Shown here: positions 35,876-43,682 of the stretch, piece after piece | Position numbering within the stretch: the stretch's first letter is position 1 | Layout: each line of letters starts with the position of its first letter | Source of the DNA: Rhizobium sp. BK251 | Lineage (GTDB): Bacteria; Pseudomonadota; Alphaproteobacteria; Rhizobiales; Rhizobiaceae | Reading direction: 5' to 3' | Length of the DNA stretch: 64,000 bases | Assembly: GCF_004345245.1 (NCBI RefSeq) | Contig: NZ_SLUQ01000003.1 | Span: 372,001 to 436,000 of the forward strand | Made by a program: the position numbers and the translations under genes | Notes under the pieces: model-generated | What the model was told of the DNA's origin: nothing | Database searches by the model: none | The model's input: only the letters and a program-made list of their open reading frames with translations

Positions 35876-38389
35876 ATGAAAACACATGCGCGGGCCGTGG
35901 TTATCGGAGGTGGCGTCGTTGGCGTTTCGACGCTGTATCATCTGGCCAGAAAGGGCTGGAACGATTCCGTCCTGATCGAACGCAAGGAGCTGACCTCCGG
36001 TTCGACCTGGCATGCCGCCGGCCTGCTGCCGCTTTTCAACATGAGTTACTCGGTCGGCCAGATTCACAAATACTCGGTCAGGTTCTACCAGGAACTGCAG
36101 CAGGAAACCGGGATGAATGTCGGTTTCAGCCAAGTCTCCAACATCCGCCTTGCGCGCACCAAGGATCGCTGGGACGAGTTCATGTACTATGCCGGCATCG
36201 CCGAGACGATCGGCGTAAAGGTCAACATCCTGACGCCTGAACAGGTCAAGGAGATCTGGCCGCTCTGCGAGACCGACGGTTTGCTCGGTGCGATCCAGCA
36301 TCCCGACGACGGCTATATCCAGCCCGCCGACCTGACGCAGGCCTTGGCGAAGGGTGCGCGCGACCGCGGCGCTACGATTTATCGCAATACGACGGTGACT
36401 GCTATCGAGCAGCAATCGGACGGGCTTTGGAAGATCACGACGGACAAAGGCCAAATCACCGCCGAACATATCGTCAGCTGTACCGGCAACTTTGCTCGCA
36501 AGACCGGTGAAATGGTCGGCATCAATATTCCCGTCATTCCCGTCGAGCACCAGTACATCGTCACGGAGCCGCATCCGGCGATCGTCGAGCGGAAGGCCAA
36601 GGGTCTACCGGAAATGGGTGTCCTGCGCGAAGCTGACAGTGCCTGGTACATGCGTGAGGAAAATGGCGGGCTCCTGCTCGGCCCCTACGAGCACGGCGCA
36701 CCCGTCTGCTACGTCAACGGTCCGTCCGACGACAGCGAGTACGAGCTCTTCCAGGAAGACCTCGACCGCCTGATGCCGCATATCGAGACAGCGATCACCC
36801 GCGTGCCTGCCTTTGGCGAGGTCGGCATCAAGAAGGTTTACAACGGCGCCATCGCGTATACACCGGACGGCAACCCGATCGTTGGCCCGGCGCCGGGGCT
36901 GAAGAATTTCTGGCTCAACGAGGGCCATTCCTTTGGCATCACCGCCGCCGGCGGCGCCGGCTGGCAGCTGGCCGAATGGATCGTCGATGGCGAGCCCACC
37001 GTGGACATGATGGGCGTCGATCCGCGCCGGTTCGGTCCCTACGCAACCGAAGGCTACCTCATTGCGAAGAACGAGGAGGCCTATGCCAACGTCTTCACGA
37101 TGCACTACCCGGATGAGGAGCGCGCCGCCGCCCGTCCGCTGAAGACCACACCCGTCTATGATCGCCTGAAGCAGCACGGCGCCGTGTTCGGCTCCGTCTA
37201 TGGCTGGGAGCGCGCCAACTGGTTTGCGCCGGAAGGCTACGATCTGCCGAAGGATCAGCTCGGCGTCGGCGTCGATGTCCTCACCAACCACAACTATGCT
37301 TCACCGCTGGAGGATGGCCGGATCGTCGAGAAATGGTCCTTCCGCCGATCAAACTATTTCGAGCATGTCGGCAACGAGGTCCTGAACGTGCAGAAGAAGG
37401 TCGGCGTGCTCGACATGTCCGCCTTCGCCAAGATGGAGGTTTCCGGTCCAGGCGCGCGCGAATGGCTTGAGAGCATCTTTGCCAACGCGATCCCGAAGAA
37501 GCGCGGCCGCATCGCGCTCTGCCACATGCTGACGAAAGAAGGCGGAGTGCGCGCCGAATTCACCGTCTACGAATGGGCGCCGGGTCGCTTCTACCTCGTG
37601 TCGGCCGGCGCCTATGAGGCGCACGACCACGACTATCTGCGCCGGCTTGCACCGACCGACGGCTCGGTGCGGCTGCAGCAGATCACTCAGAGGCTCGGCG
37701 TGCTGGTCCTCGCCGGTCCGAAGTCGCGGGACGTGCTGAAGAAGCTCACCCGCACCAGTCTCGAGAACAAGGACTTCCCCTGGCTTTCGGGCAAGGAGAT
37801 CTCCGTCGGTGTCGCCTCCGCGCATGCGCTGCGCGTCAATTTCGTCGGGGAGCTCGGCTGGGAGCTGCATCACCCCATCGAGATGCAGAACTATATCTTC
37901 GACCAGTTGATGGAAGCCGGTGCAGAGTTCGGTATCAAGCCTTTCGGCATCCGCGCGATGCTAGCCATGTCGGTGGAGAAATCCTATCGCCTGATCCCGC
38001 GCGAAATGTCGATCGAATACAACGCCTATGAATCGGCGCTTGACCGCTTCATCAAGCCGGAGAAGCCGTTCCTCGGCCGGGAAGGGCTCCTCGCGTACAA
38101 GGAAAAAGGGCTGAAGTGGAACTTCGCCACGCTCGTCGTCGAGACAGGCAATGATGTCGATGCCCGCGGTTCCGAGGCAATCTACAACGAGGCTGGCGAA
38201 CTGGTCGGACGTGCCACCAACGGCACATACGGCTTCCGAATCGGAAAGTCGCTGGCGCTTGCCATGCTGAAGCCGGCCTATGCAAAGGAAGGTACGAAGC
38301 TGAAGATCAAGATTCTCGGAACGACCTATAATGCAACGGTAGTCGGCGAGAGCCCCTACGACGCCGAGAACAACGCCCTGCGTGCCTAA
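35876..38389 (+). CDS. Dimethylglycine/sarcosine dehydrogenase-like FAD protein with GcvT domain
   Basis: 837 residues. An N-terminal DAO-type FAD domain begins VVIGGGVVGVSTLYHLARKG. SGSTWHAAGLLP holds His46, which in this family can carry FAD covalently. The C-terminal half is a GcvT tetrahydrofolate-binding domain (SAFAKMEVSGPGAREWLESI; LGWELHHPIEMQNYIFDQLM) plus the GcvT C-terminal barrel. Relatives oxidatively demethylate dimethylglycine or sarcosine and pass formaldehyde to tetrahydrofolate. Such a product would follow from removal of one methyl from glycine betaine by the system at 43.7-55.8 kb. It has its own terminator at 38417. Confidence 0.82.
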   Translation: MKTHARAVVIGGGVVGVSTLYHLARKGWNDSVLIERKELTSGSTWHAAGLLPLFNMSYSVGQIHKYSVRFYQELQQETGMNVGFSQVSNIRLARTKDRWDEFMYYAGIAETIGVKVNILTPEQVKEIWPLCETDGLLGAIQHPDDGYIQPADLTQALAKGARDRGATIYRNTTVTAIEQQSDGLWKITTDKGQITAEHIVSCTGNFARKTGEMVGINIPVIPVEHQYIVTEPHPAIVERKAKGLPEMGVLREADSAWYMREENGGLLLGPYEHGAPVCYVNGPSDDSEYELFQEDLDRLMPHIETAITRVPAFGEVGIKKVYNGAIAYTPDGNPIVGPAPGLKNFWLNEGHSFGITAAGGAGWQLAEWIVDGEPTVDMMGVDPRRFGPYATEGYLIAKNEEAYANVFTMHYPDEERAAARPLKTTPVYDRLKQHGAVFGSVYGWERANWFAPEGYDLPKDQLGVGVDVLTNHNYASPLEDGRIVEKWSFRRSNYFEHVGNEVLNVQKKVGVLDMSAFAKMEVSGPGAREWLESIFANAIPKKRGRIALCHMLTKEGGVRAEFTVYEWAPGRFYLVSAGAYEAHDHDYLRRLAPTDGSVRLQQITQRLGVLVLAGPKSRDVLKKLTRTSLENKDFPWLSGKEISVGVASAHALRVNFVGELGWELHHPIEMQNYIFDQLMEAGAEFGIKPFGIRAMLAMSVEKSYRLIPREMSIEYNAYESALDRFIKPEKPFLGREGLLAYKEKGLKWNFATLVVETGNDVDARGSEAIYNEAGELVGRATNGTYGFRIGKSLALAMLKPAYAKEGTKLKIKILGTTYNATVVGESPYDAENNALRA

Positions 38390-38416
38390 GAGGACTTTAC
38401 CTCGATGAAAAGGAAG

Positions 38417-38438
38417 GCGGCCGTCGGCCGCTTTTTTT
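38417..38438 (+). terminator. Intrinsic terminator after the dehydrogenase gene
   Basis: The stem GCGGC/GCCGC (extendable to GCGGCCG-T-CGGCCGC) is followed directly by seven T residues, about 28 bases beyond the stop codon. It is the clearest rho-independent terminator in the window. Confidence 0.9.
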
Positions 38439-38530
38439 GTGCCCGGCGTGAAGCATGGATTAACAAATACTCAAAGGCTTTCCGGTATTAGGACACTCGG
38501 GGAAGCAGTTCTTTTTCAAAAGGTTTTGCC

Positions 38531-39361
38531 ATGGCTTTCTTAGGAATTTCAGGAATGCCGTATTCCGGGGGGTCTTTTGCCGATGCGCGCATTATACTTG
38601 CCGAGGATACCAACGTTTTTACTTCGATGATTAGCAGCAAGCTGAAGGAACTGGTCGACGTCGACGTCGAAGTCTGCCGAACCTTCGAAGAGCTGCAAAT
38701 GGCCTATGAGAGATCCATCGAGCCTATTCGACTTGCGATCTCGAACATAAATCTGCCGGGTGCCGAGCGCGGCGAGGCATTGGAATATCTTGTGGATCTC
38801 AGTATCCCGACGATCGTCTTCACCGGGACCTTTCAGCAGAAAACTCGCGACGAACTGCTCGCCAAGGAAGTCGTCGACTATATCGTCAAGGACAATGTCT
38901 TTGCCGTCGATCTGCTGGCCGAATCGGTTTGCCGCTTTCTCACAAATCACCGCCACCACGTCCTGATCGTTGACGACAGCCCGACGGCGAGGGCGCTGCT
39001 GACGAGCCGACTCAAGCGCTATAACTTCCGCGTCAGCGTCGCCGAGAATGGAGCAAAGGCGCTCGAACTCCTGGCGGAGCATCGCGACATCAGCCTGATG
39101 ATTACCGACTACAATATGCCCGATATCGACGGCTTCGAACTGACCCGGCGCATCCGCGCCACCGTCGGCTCGCATGAGCTGCGTATCATCGGCGTTTCGT
39201 CTTCCGTCGATCGCCTGCTCTCCGCCCGGTTTCTCAAAGCCGGTGGCAACGACTTCATCCTGCGCCCGTTCATCGACGAGGAATTCTACTGCCGCGTCAA
39301 CCAGAACCTCGACACGCTGCTGCAGATCAAGTCGCTTGGGAAGGAACGCGCCGTTGCGTGA
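38531..39361 (+). CDS. Tandem-receiver response regulator with a pseudo-receiver
   Basis: 276 residues, two receiver domains and no output domain. In the first (about 20-135) the phosphoacceptor position is Asn72 (RLAISNINLPG), where the homologous protein encoded next has Asp (MAVVDLNLPD); the acidic patch and the downstream DYIVKDN remain. The second (about 140-265) is complete: LIVDDSPTARALLTSRLKRY, Asp in LMITDYNMPDIDGFEL, FILRPFIDEEF. It is very similar along its whole length to the N-terminal 265 residues of the diguanylate cyclase at 39444, so one arose from the other. It probably works with that cyclase. Confidence 0.88.
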   Translation: MAFLGISGMPYSGGSFADARIILAEDTNVFTSMISSKLKELVDVDVEVCRTFEELQMAYERSIEPIRLAISNINLPGAERGEALEYLVDLSIPTIVFTGTFQQKTRDELLAKEVVDYIVKDNVFAVDLLAESVCRFLTNHRHHVLIVDDSPTARALLTSRLKRYNFRVSVAENGAKALELLAEHRDISLMITDYNMPDIDGFELTRRIRATVGSHELRIIGVSSSVDRLLSARFLKAGGNDFILRPFIDEEFYCRVNQNLDTLLQIKSLGKERAVA

Positions 39362-39443
39362 CGCACTTCCAAATCGCGACGAGGCGGGAAGGGCCCACGG
39401 TGCAAGGTGGTGCCGCATTCGGCCGCCAAGGGCGCTTTGAGCC

Positions 39444-40775
39444 ATGACACCAGGCGCAGCGTTGATCCGCGATGACTACGGTCATCGCCTGGGAAGCCAG
39501 AACATCCTTCTCGTCGAAGACTCGAGGATGTTTTCCTCGGTGCTCTCGCACCGGTTCCAAACCGAGCTTGGCCTCAACGTCACGCATTGCGCGTCGCTGA
39601 GGGCGCTGCGGGAGGAACTGGCGAAGCCCGGCCACGCCTTCACCATGGCGGTGGTCGATCTCAATCTGCCCGACTCGCCTTATGGCGAGGCGCTGGACCA
39701 TACGATCGAGCACAACATTCCGACGATCGTGTTCACCGCCTCCTTCGACATGGCAGTGCGCAACCGGATCCTCGAGCGCAACGTCGTCGACTATGTGGTG
39801 AAGGGCAACGAGTTCGCGTTGGACGCGCTGGTATCCGCGGTGCGCCGGTCGATCTCCAACCGCAAGATGCGCGTCCTCGTCGTGGACGATCTCCCGTCGG
39901 CGCGGCAGGTGCTGATCGAGCTCCTGACAGCACAGCAATTCATGGTGGCACAGGCAGGAACCGGGCTGGAAGCGTTGCAAGCACTCGAAACGTTCGGCGA
40001 TATCGAGCTCATCGTCACGGACCACCATATGCCGGATATGGACGGCTACGAGCTGACGCGTCGCATCCGCCAGCGCTTCGGGTCCGACAGGATGCGCGTC
40101 ATCGGCGTTTCGTCCTCGTCTGACCGGATGCTCTCGGCGCGCTTCCTGAAGGCTGGCGCCAGCGACTTCGTCTACCGGCCCTTCGTGGCCGAAGAACTGC
40201 AATGCCGCATCGCTAACAATGTCGAAACACTGATGCAGATGAAGCAGTTGCGCGCCGCGGCGGCCTGCGACTACCTGACGGGTCTCTACAACCGCCGGCA
40301 TTTCTACGACCAGGGGCCGAGGATCGTCAGCGACTGCCTGCGCAACGGCAAGCCGAGCGCCATCGCGATCCTCGACATCGACCACTTCAAGCGCCTCAAC
40401 GACACCTATGGCCATGAGATCGGCGACCGCGTGCTCAAGGCTGTCGCGGATCGGCTCTACAAGATCTTCGAGGGCAGCGAGAACCTGCTGTCGCGTCTGG
40501 GCGGCGAGGAGTTCGCGGTTCTCTTCAGCGCGATGGACTCGGAAGCGGCAACGAAGCTCTGCGACGAGATCCGCTCCGACCTCTCGCGCGTGAAGGTGAC
40601 GGCGGACGATGAAGAGCTATCGGTAACCGTGTCCATCGGCGTCGCCGAAATCACCGACCACGAGACCTTCGAGAACTATCTGCATGCCGCAGACCAGTTC
40701 CTCTACATGGCCAAGCACAAGGGCCGCAACCAGGTCTATTCAGACGCCAGAATGACAGAAGAGGCGGCGCAGTAA
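39444..40775 (+). CDS. Diguanylate cyclase response regulator, REC-REC-GGDEF
   Basis: 443 residues in the PleD layout: receiver 1 (Asp72 in VVDLNLPD), receiver 2 (Asp in LIVTDHHMPDMDGYEL) and a GGDEF domain with the active motif SRLGGEEFAVLF. It makes cyclic di-GMP. The RxxD inhibitory site that normally lies just upstream of GGEEF reads GSEN, so product inhibition is probably absent. It is not proven to be an orthologue of PleD, which is usually beside divK. It lies 82 bases after the tandem-receiver gene and ends in a strong terminator. Confidence 0.92.
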   Translation: MTPGAALIRDDYGHRLGSQNILLVEDSRMFSSVLSHRFQTELGLNVTHCASLRALREELAKPGHAFTMAVVDLNLPDSPYGEALDHTIEHNIPTIVFTASFDMAVRNRILERNVVDYVVKGNEFALDALVSAVRRSISNRKMRVLVVDDLPSARQVLIELLTAQQFMVAQAGTGLEALQALETFGDIELIVTDHHMPDMDGYELTRRIRQRFGSDRMRVIGVSSSSDRMLSARFLKAGASDFVYRPFVAEELQCRIANNVETLMQMKQLRAAAACDYLTGLYNRRHFYDQGPRIVSDCLRNGKPSAIAILDIDHFKRLNDTYGHEIGDRVLKAVADRLYKIFEGSENLLSRLGGEEFAVLFSAMDSEAATKLCDEIRSDLSRVKVTADDEELSVTVSIGVAEITDHETFENYLHAADQFLYMAKHKGRNQVYSDARMTEEAAQ

Positions 40776-40793
40776 GCGCCGCCTCCGTTGTTT
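40761..40793 (+). terminator. Intrinsic terminator between convergent genes
   Basis: GAGGCGGCGC and GCGCCGCCTC form a perfect 10-bp stem. The five-base loop AGTAA carries the stop codon of the cyclase gene, and CGTTGTTT follows. It ends the cyclase operon and may also stop transcription of the convergent araC-type gene. Confidence 0.8.
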
Positions 40794-40812
40794 CCCATTC
40801 GGGCCTTTGCCG

Positions 40813-41832
40813 TCAGATGACGACGCCCGTGCGAGCCGTCGACATGGTGAGCTTCCGCTCGGCACGCTCCTGCTGTGGCGAGCGGTTGTAGAGTTCGCGA
40901 TAACACTTCGAGAAATGCGAGGCGGAGACAAAACCGCAGGCGACGGCCACCTCCACTACGGGCATGGAGGACTGCACCAGTAGGTGCCGGGCGCGATCGA
41001 GCCGGATTTCAAGATAGTAGCGTGCCGGAGAGCGGCCCATTTCCTGGCGGAACAGCCGCTCGATTTGCCTGCGCGAAAGCCCGGCATCGTCAGCGATATC
41101 CAGCAGCGACAAGGGCTCGGCAAGGTTGCTTTCCATGAGTTCGATGATGGAGAGCACCTTGGAGTTCTGGACACCGAGGCGTGCGCGCAGGGGGAGGCGC
41201 TGGCGATCGTGTGGGCTTCGGACGCGGTCTGTCAGGGCCTGCTCGCAGACGCGGTTGACGAGGTTCTCGCCGAAATCCTGGCCGATCAGGTTCAACATCA
41301 TGTCCAAGGACGCCGTGCCGCCGGCGCAGGTGTAGATATTGCTGTCCACCTCGTAGAGATCGGCATAGACCTCAGCCTGCGGGAAGGCTTCGGCAAAGCC
41401 CGGCAGGTTCTCCCAGTGGATTGCACAGCGCTTGCCGTTGAGCAAGCCGGCCTGGGCGAGCACATGCGCGCCCGTACAGAGGCTCCCCACGGCAACGCCG
41501 CGATTGTAGGCCTCGCGCAGCCATGCGTTGACCGATTTGTTATGGAATTCCTCGACGTAGATGCCGGAACAGACCAGCGCCATGCTCGGACGATTCTCTC
41601 CGCTGAGGTGGCGCCGCTCGTCGGCCAGAGAAGAGTTGCATTCAATGCCGATGCCGCTCGACGAATACACCTTCTGCCCGTCGGCGGAAGCGAGACGCCA
41701 TGTATAGGCAGGATAGCCGAGCATACGGTTCGCTATACGGAGCGTTTCGATCGCGGCGGAGAAGGGCAATATCGTAAAGTGCGGAACAAGGAAGAAAACC
41801 AGCGAACGTTTCTTAGTCTGCATCTTGTTCAT
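40813..41832 (-). CDS. GlxA-family AraC-type regulator (GbdR/CdhR-like)
   Basis: 339 residues from ATG at 41832. The N-terminal DJ-1/PfpI-like domain (about 10-185) includes FFLVPHFTILPFSAAIETLR and VGSLCTGAHVLAQAGLLNGK. The C-terminal AraC helix-turn-helix pair shows LSLLDIADDAGLSRRQIERL and VVEVAVACGFVSASHFSKCY. GbdR, ArgR and CdhR, which control betaine, arginine and carnitine catabolism, share this build. Its position between the dimethylglycine-dehydrogenase-like gene and the methyltransferase block makes it the best local candidate for an activator of methylamine genes. The ligand is not readable. Confidence 0.85.
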   Translation of the reverse strand: MNKMQTKKRSLVFFLVPHFTILPFSAAIETLRIANRMLGYPAYTWRLASADGQKVYSSSGIGIECNSSLADERRHLSGENRPSMALVCSGIYVEEFHNKSVNAWLREAYNRGVAVGSLCTGAHVLAQAGLLNGKRCAIHWENLPGFAEAFPQAEVYADLYEVDSNIYTCAGGTASLDMMLNLIGQDFGENLVNRVCEQALTDRVRSPHDRQRLPLRARLGVQNSKVLSIIELMESNLAEPLSLLDIADDAGLSRRQIERLFRQEMGRSPARYYLEIRLDRARHLLVQSSMPVVEVAVACGFVSASHFSKCYRELYNRSPQQERAERKLTMSTARTGVVI

Positions 41833-42125
41833 GAGCGCAAATCCATGTTCCGCGACGATGTCCCATATTCCTCGCCGGGAAACCGTCAACTCGATAGTCC
41901 AAATACGACATTTGCATGGAAGTTAGCGTCGGGGAACTATTATTTTAGCGACATGGCAGATTCGCCAGCACATTGTTGCCATATCTGCGCCCAGGAAACC
42001 GGCGGTTTGCGCTCGCACCCGGCAGGGCTATGAAATAAAAAGGAAATATTCAGTGCCAAGCGAAACTTCGGCGGCGGAACGTCTCACGGACGAGTACCGC
42101 CGCCGAAATGTTGGCGATGTCGCAA

Positions 42126-42344
42126 TCATTGCATTGCCTTAGGCTCGTCGTTGATGTCGGCGGCAGGCCAGCCAATGTCCTTGCGGATATCGAACGGCAT
42201 GGACTCAATCTCCCGAGCCGTCTGCCAACGGTGCCAACGCGCGGCAAGCTTGTGGGCGAAGTCGGAGATGTGGGCGTAGGAGGACGCGCCGAAGAAGTGG
42301 GAGCCGTGCGCCTTTCCAGTCTGTCTGTAGCTGATCGTGGTCAT
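42126..42344 (-). CDS. DUF1127 family small protein
   Basis: 72 residues; ATG at 42344 after AAAGGAACCG. The DUF1127 core is near the C-terminus: ARWHRWQTAREIESMPFDIR followed by KDIGWP. These small basic proteins in rhizobia bind RNA or influence nutrient uptake in the few studied cases. It is the second of two DUF1127 genes on the minus strand, divergent from a lysR gene. Confidence 0.82.
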   Translation of the reverse strand: MTTISYRQTGKAHGSHFFGASSYAHISDFAHKLAARWHRWQTAREIESMPFDIRKDIGWPAADINDEPKAMQ

Positions 42345-42456
42345 GTTTCGGTTCCTTTGGTAGGGGCGAGATTCACCCCTGTGTGTAGATATGGGCGTAG
42401 CCGACATATCAATCAAGCGAATAGGTTTGATATTTGCCATAACAAGCGCTGATGGA

Positions 42457-42654
42457 TTACCAGCGCGTATGCGGGCCCAGGGAAAGCGGCGATCCCGGCT
42501 CGGCCGGCAGACTGCGTGCGTCCACGTCATCGAGTAGATGCTCGGGCAGACGTGTCATTTCCCGTACTGTCCGACGTCTTGTCGTCCGCAGTACTTCGCG
42601 GGCACGATAGACAAGGAAACTACGGAATACGTCGCGGAAGGTTTCATGTACCAT
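42457..42654 (-). CDS. DUF1127-like small protein
   Basis: 65 residues; ATG at 42654 after AAAAGGAG. RTTRRRTVREMTRLPEHLLD and DVDA match the DUF1127 consensus (Arg-rich stretch, then LxxLxxxLLxDV). The end is Pro/Ser rich. It is more diverged than its neighbour at 42126 and lies 112 bases upstream of it on the same strand. The start region faces the lysR promoter. Confidence 0.72.
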   Translation of the reverse strand: MVHETFRDVFRSFLVYRAREVLRTTRRRTVREMTRLPEHLLDDVDARSLPAEPGSPLSLGPHTRW

Positions 42655-42685
42655 TTCGGGCTCCTTTTCAGCCCTCGCTTTCGAT

Positions 42686-42735
42686 GCACCTAATATGGTG
42701 CTTCGTTGACATTCAGACAAACGAAATGATATGGT
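42686..42735 (+). promoter_or_regulatory. LysR promoter and inverted-repeat operator
   Basis: GCACC-TAATAT-GGTGC (42686-42701) is a perfect 5-bp inverted repeat with a 6-base AT-rich centre, as expected for a LysR box. A consensus -35 TTGACA (42706-42711) and a -10 TATGGT (42730-42735), 18 bases apart, serve the plus-strand lysR gene. The site lies between the divergent DUF1127 and lysR genes, so it could serve both. Confidence 0.6.
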
Positions 42736-42767
42736 TCTTAAATTCAGTTTTATTGAAGGATCCGACG

Positions 42768-43661
42768 ATGAATGCACCCTTGCGCCGTCCCATCCCGCTT
42801 CTGGACAACGAAGTTCTCAGAACCTTTGTCGCGATTGCCGAGACCGGAAATTTCTCGACGGCCGCAGAGGCCGTCTTCCGCACGCCGTCAGCCGTTTCCA
42901 TGCAGATCAAGAAGCTGGAGGACCAGCTTGGCTCCACGCTGTTCCTGCGGGATGCACGTTCCGTGACGCTGACGCAGCACGGTGAGATCCTGCTTTCCTA
43001 TGCGCGGCGGATGCTGGCTCTCTCCAACGAGGCCGTGTCCAGGTTCATCATGCCGGAGCTCAGTGGTGTCGTGCGGCTCGGTGCCCCTGACGATATTGGC
43101 GAGCGGCTCCTGCCGAGCATCCTGCGGGGGTTCGCGGAAAGCTATCCGGGCATCATGATCGACGTCACGGTCGATATGAGCCTGGCGCTGCGCCGGCGCA
43201 TGGAGGAGCAGAGGCTCGACCTGGCGCTGATCAATTGCGCAACCCGGCCGTTCCCGAGCGGCGGCGAGGTGATCTATACGGAGCGGCTCGTCTGGGCCGG
43301 TGCAAAATGCGGGACCGCGCATCTGCGGGATCCACTGCCGATTTCCATATGGGAGGAGGGCTGCATCTGGCGCATGGACGCGATCGCGCAGCTCGAGAGG
43401 GCCAAGCGTCCCTATCGCGTCGCCTATCTCAGCGCTCACACGATGGCGCAACGCGCCGCCGTCGTGTCGGACCTTGCGATTGCGCCGTTCCCGCGCTCCT
43501 ACGTTACGGAAGACATGGTGATCCTGGGAGCAAAGGAAGGCCTTCCGGAACTTACATCATTCGATATCCGCCTGATGGTAAGCCCGCATGCGGCGGGGCC
43601 GGTTCGCGCGGTAGCGGATACCATCCGCCACGCTTTCACGGAGCTCGCGAGGGCCGCGTGA
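42768..43661 (+). CDS. LysR-family transcriptional regulator
   Basis: 297 residues; ATG at 42768 after GAAGGATCC. The N-terminal helix-turn-helix shows NEVLRTFVAIAETGNFSTAA and TPSAVSMQIKKLEDQLGSTL; a periplasmic-binding-like effector domain follows. Adjacent, divergent DUF1127 genes recall the VtlR/LsrB-type regulators of Rhizobiales, which control small DUF1127 genes. Orthology is not shown here. Confidence 0.88.
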   Translation: MNAPLRRPIPLLDNEVLRTFVAIAETGNFSTAAEAVFRTPSAVSMQIKKLEDQLGSTLFLRDARSVTLTQHGEILLSYARRMLALSNEAVSRFIMPELSGVVRLGAPDDIGERLLPSILRGFAESYPGIMIDVTVDMSLALRRRMEEQRLDLALINCATRPFPSGGEVIYTERLVWAGAKCGTAHLRDPLPISIWEEGCIWRMDAIAQLERAKRPYRVAYLSAHTMAQRAAVVSDLAIAPFPRSYVTEDMVILGAKEGLPELTSFDIRLMVSPHAAGPVRAVADTIRHAFTELARAA

Positions 43662-43682
43662 TGCGGCCCAGATCGTCCCGGA

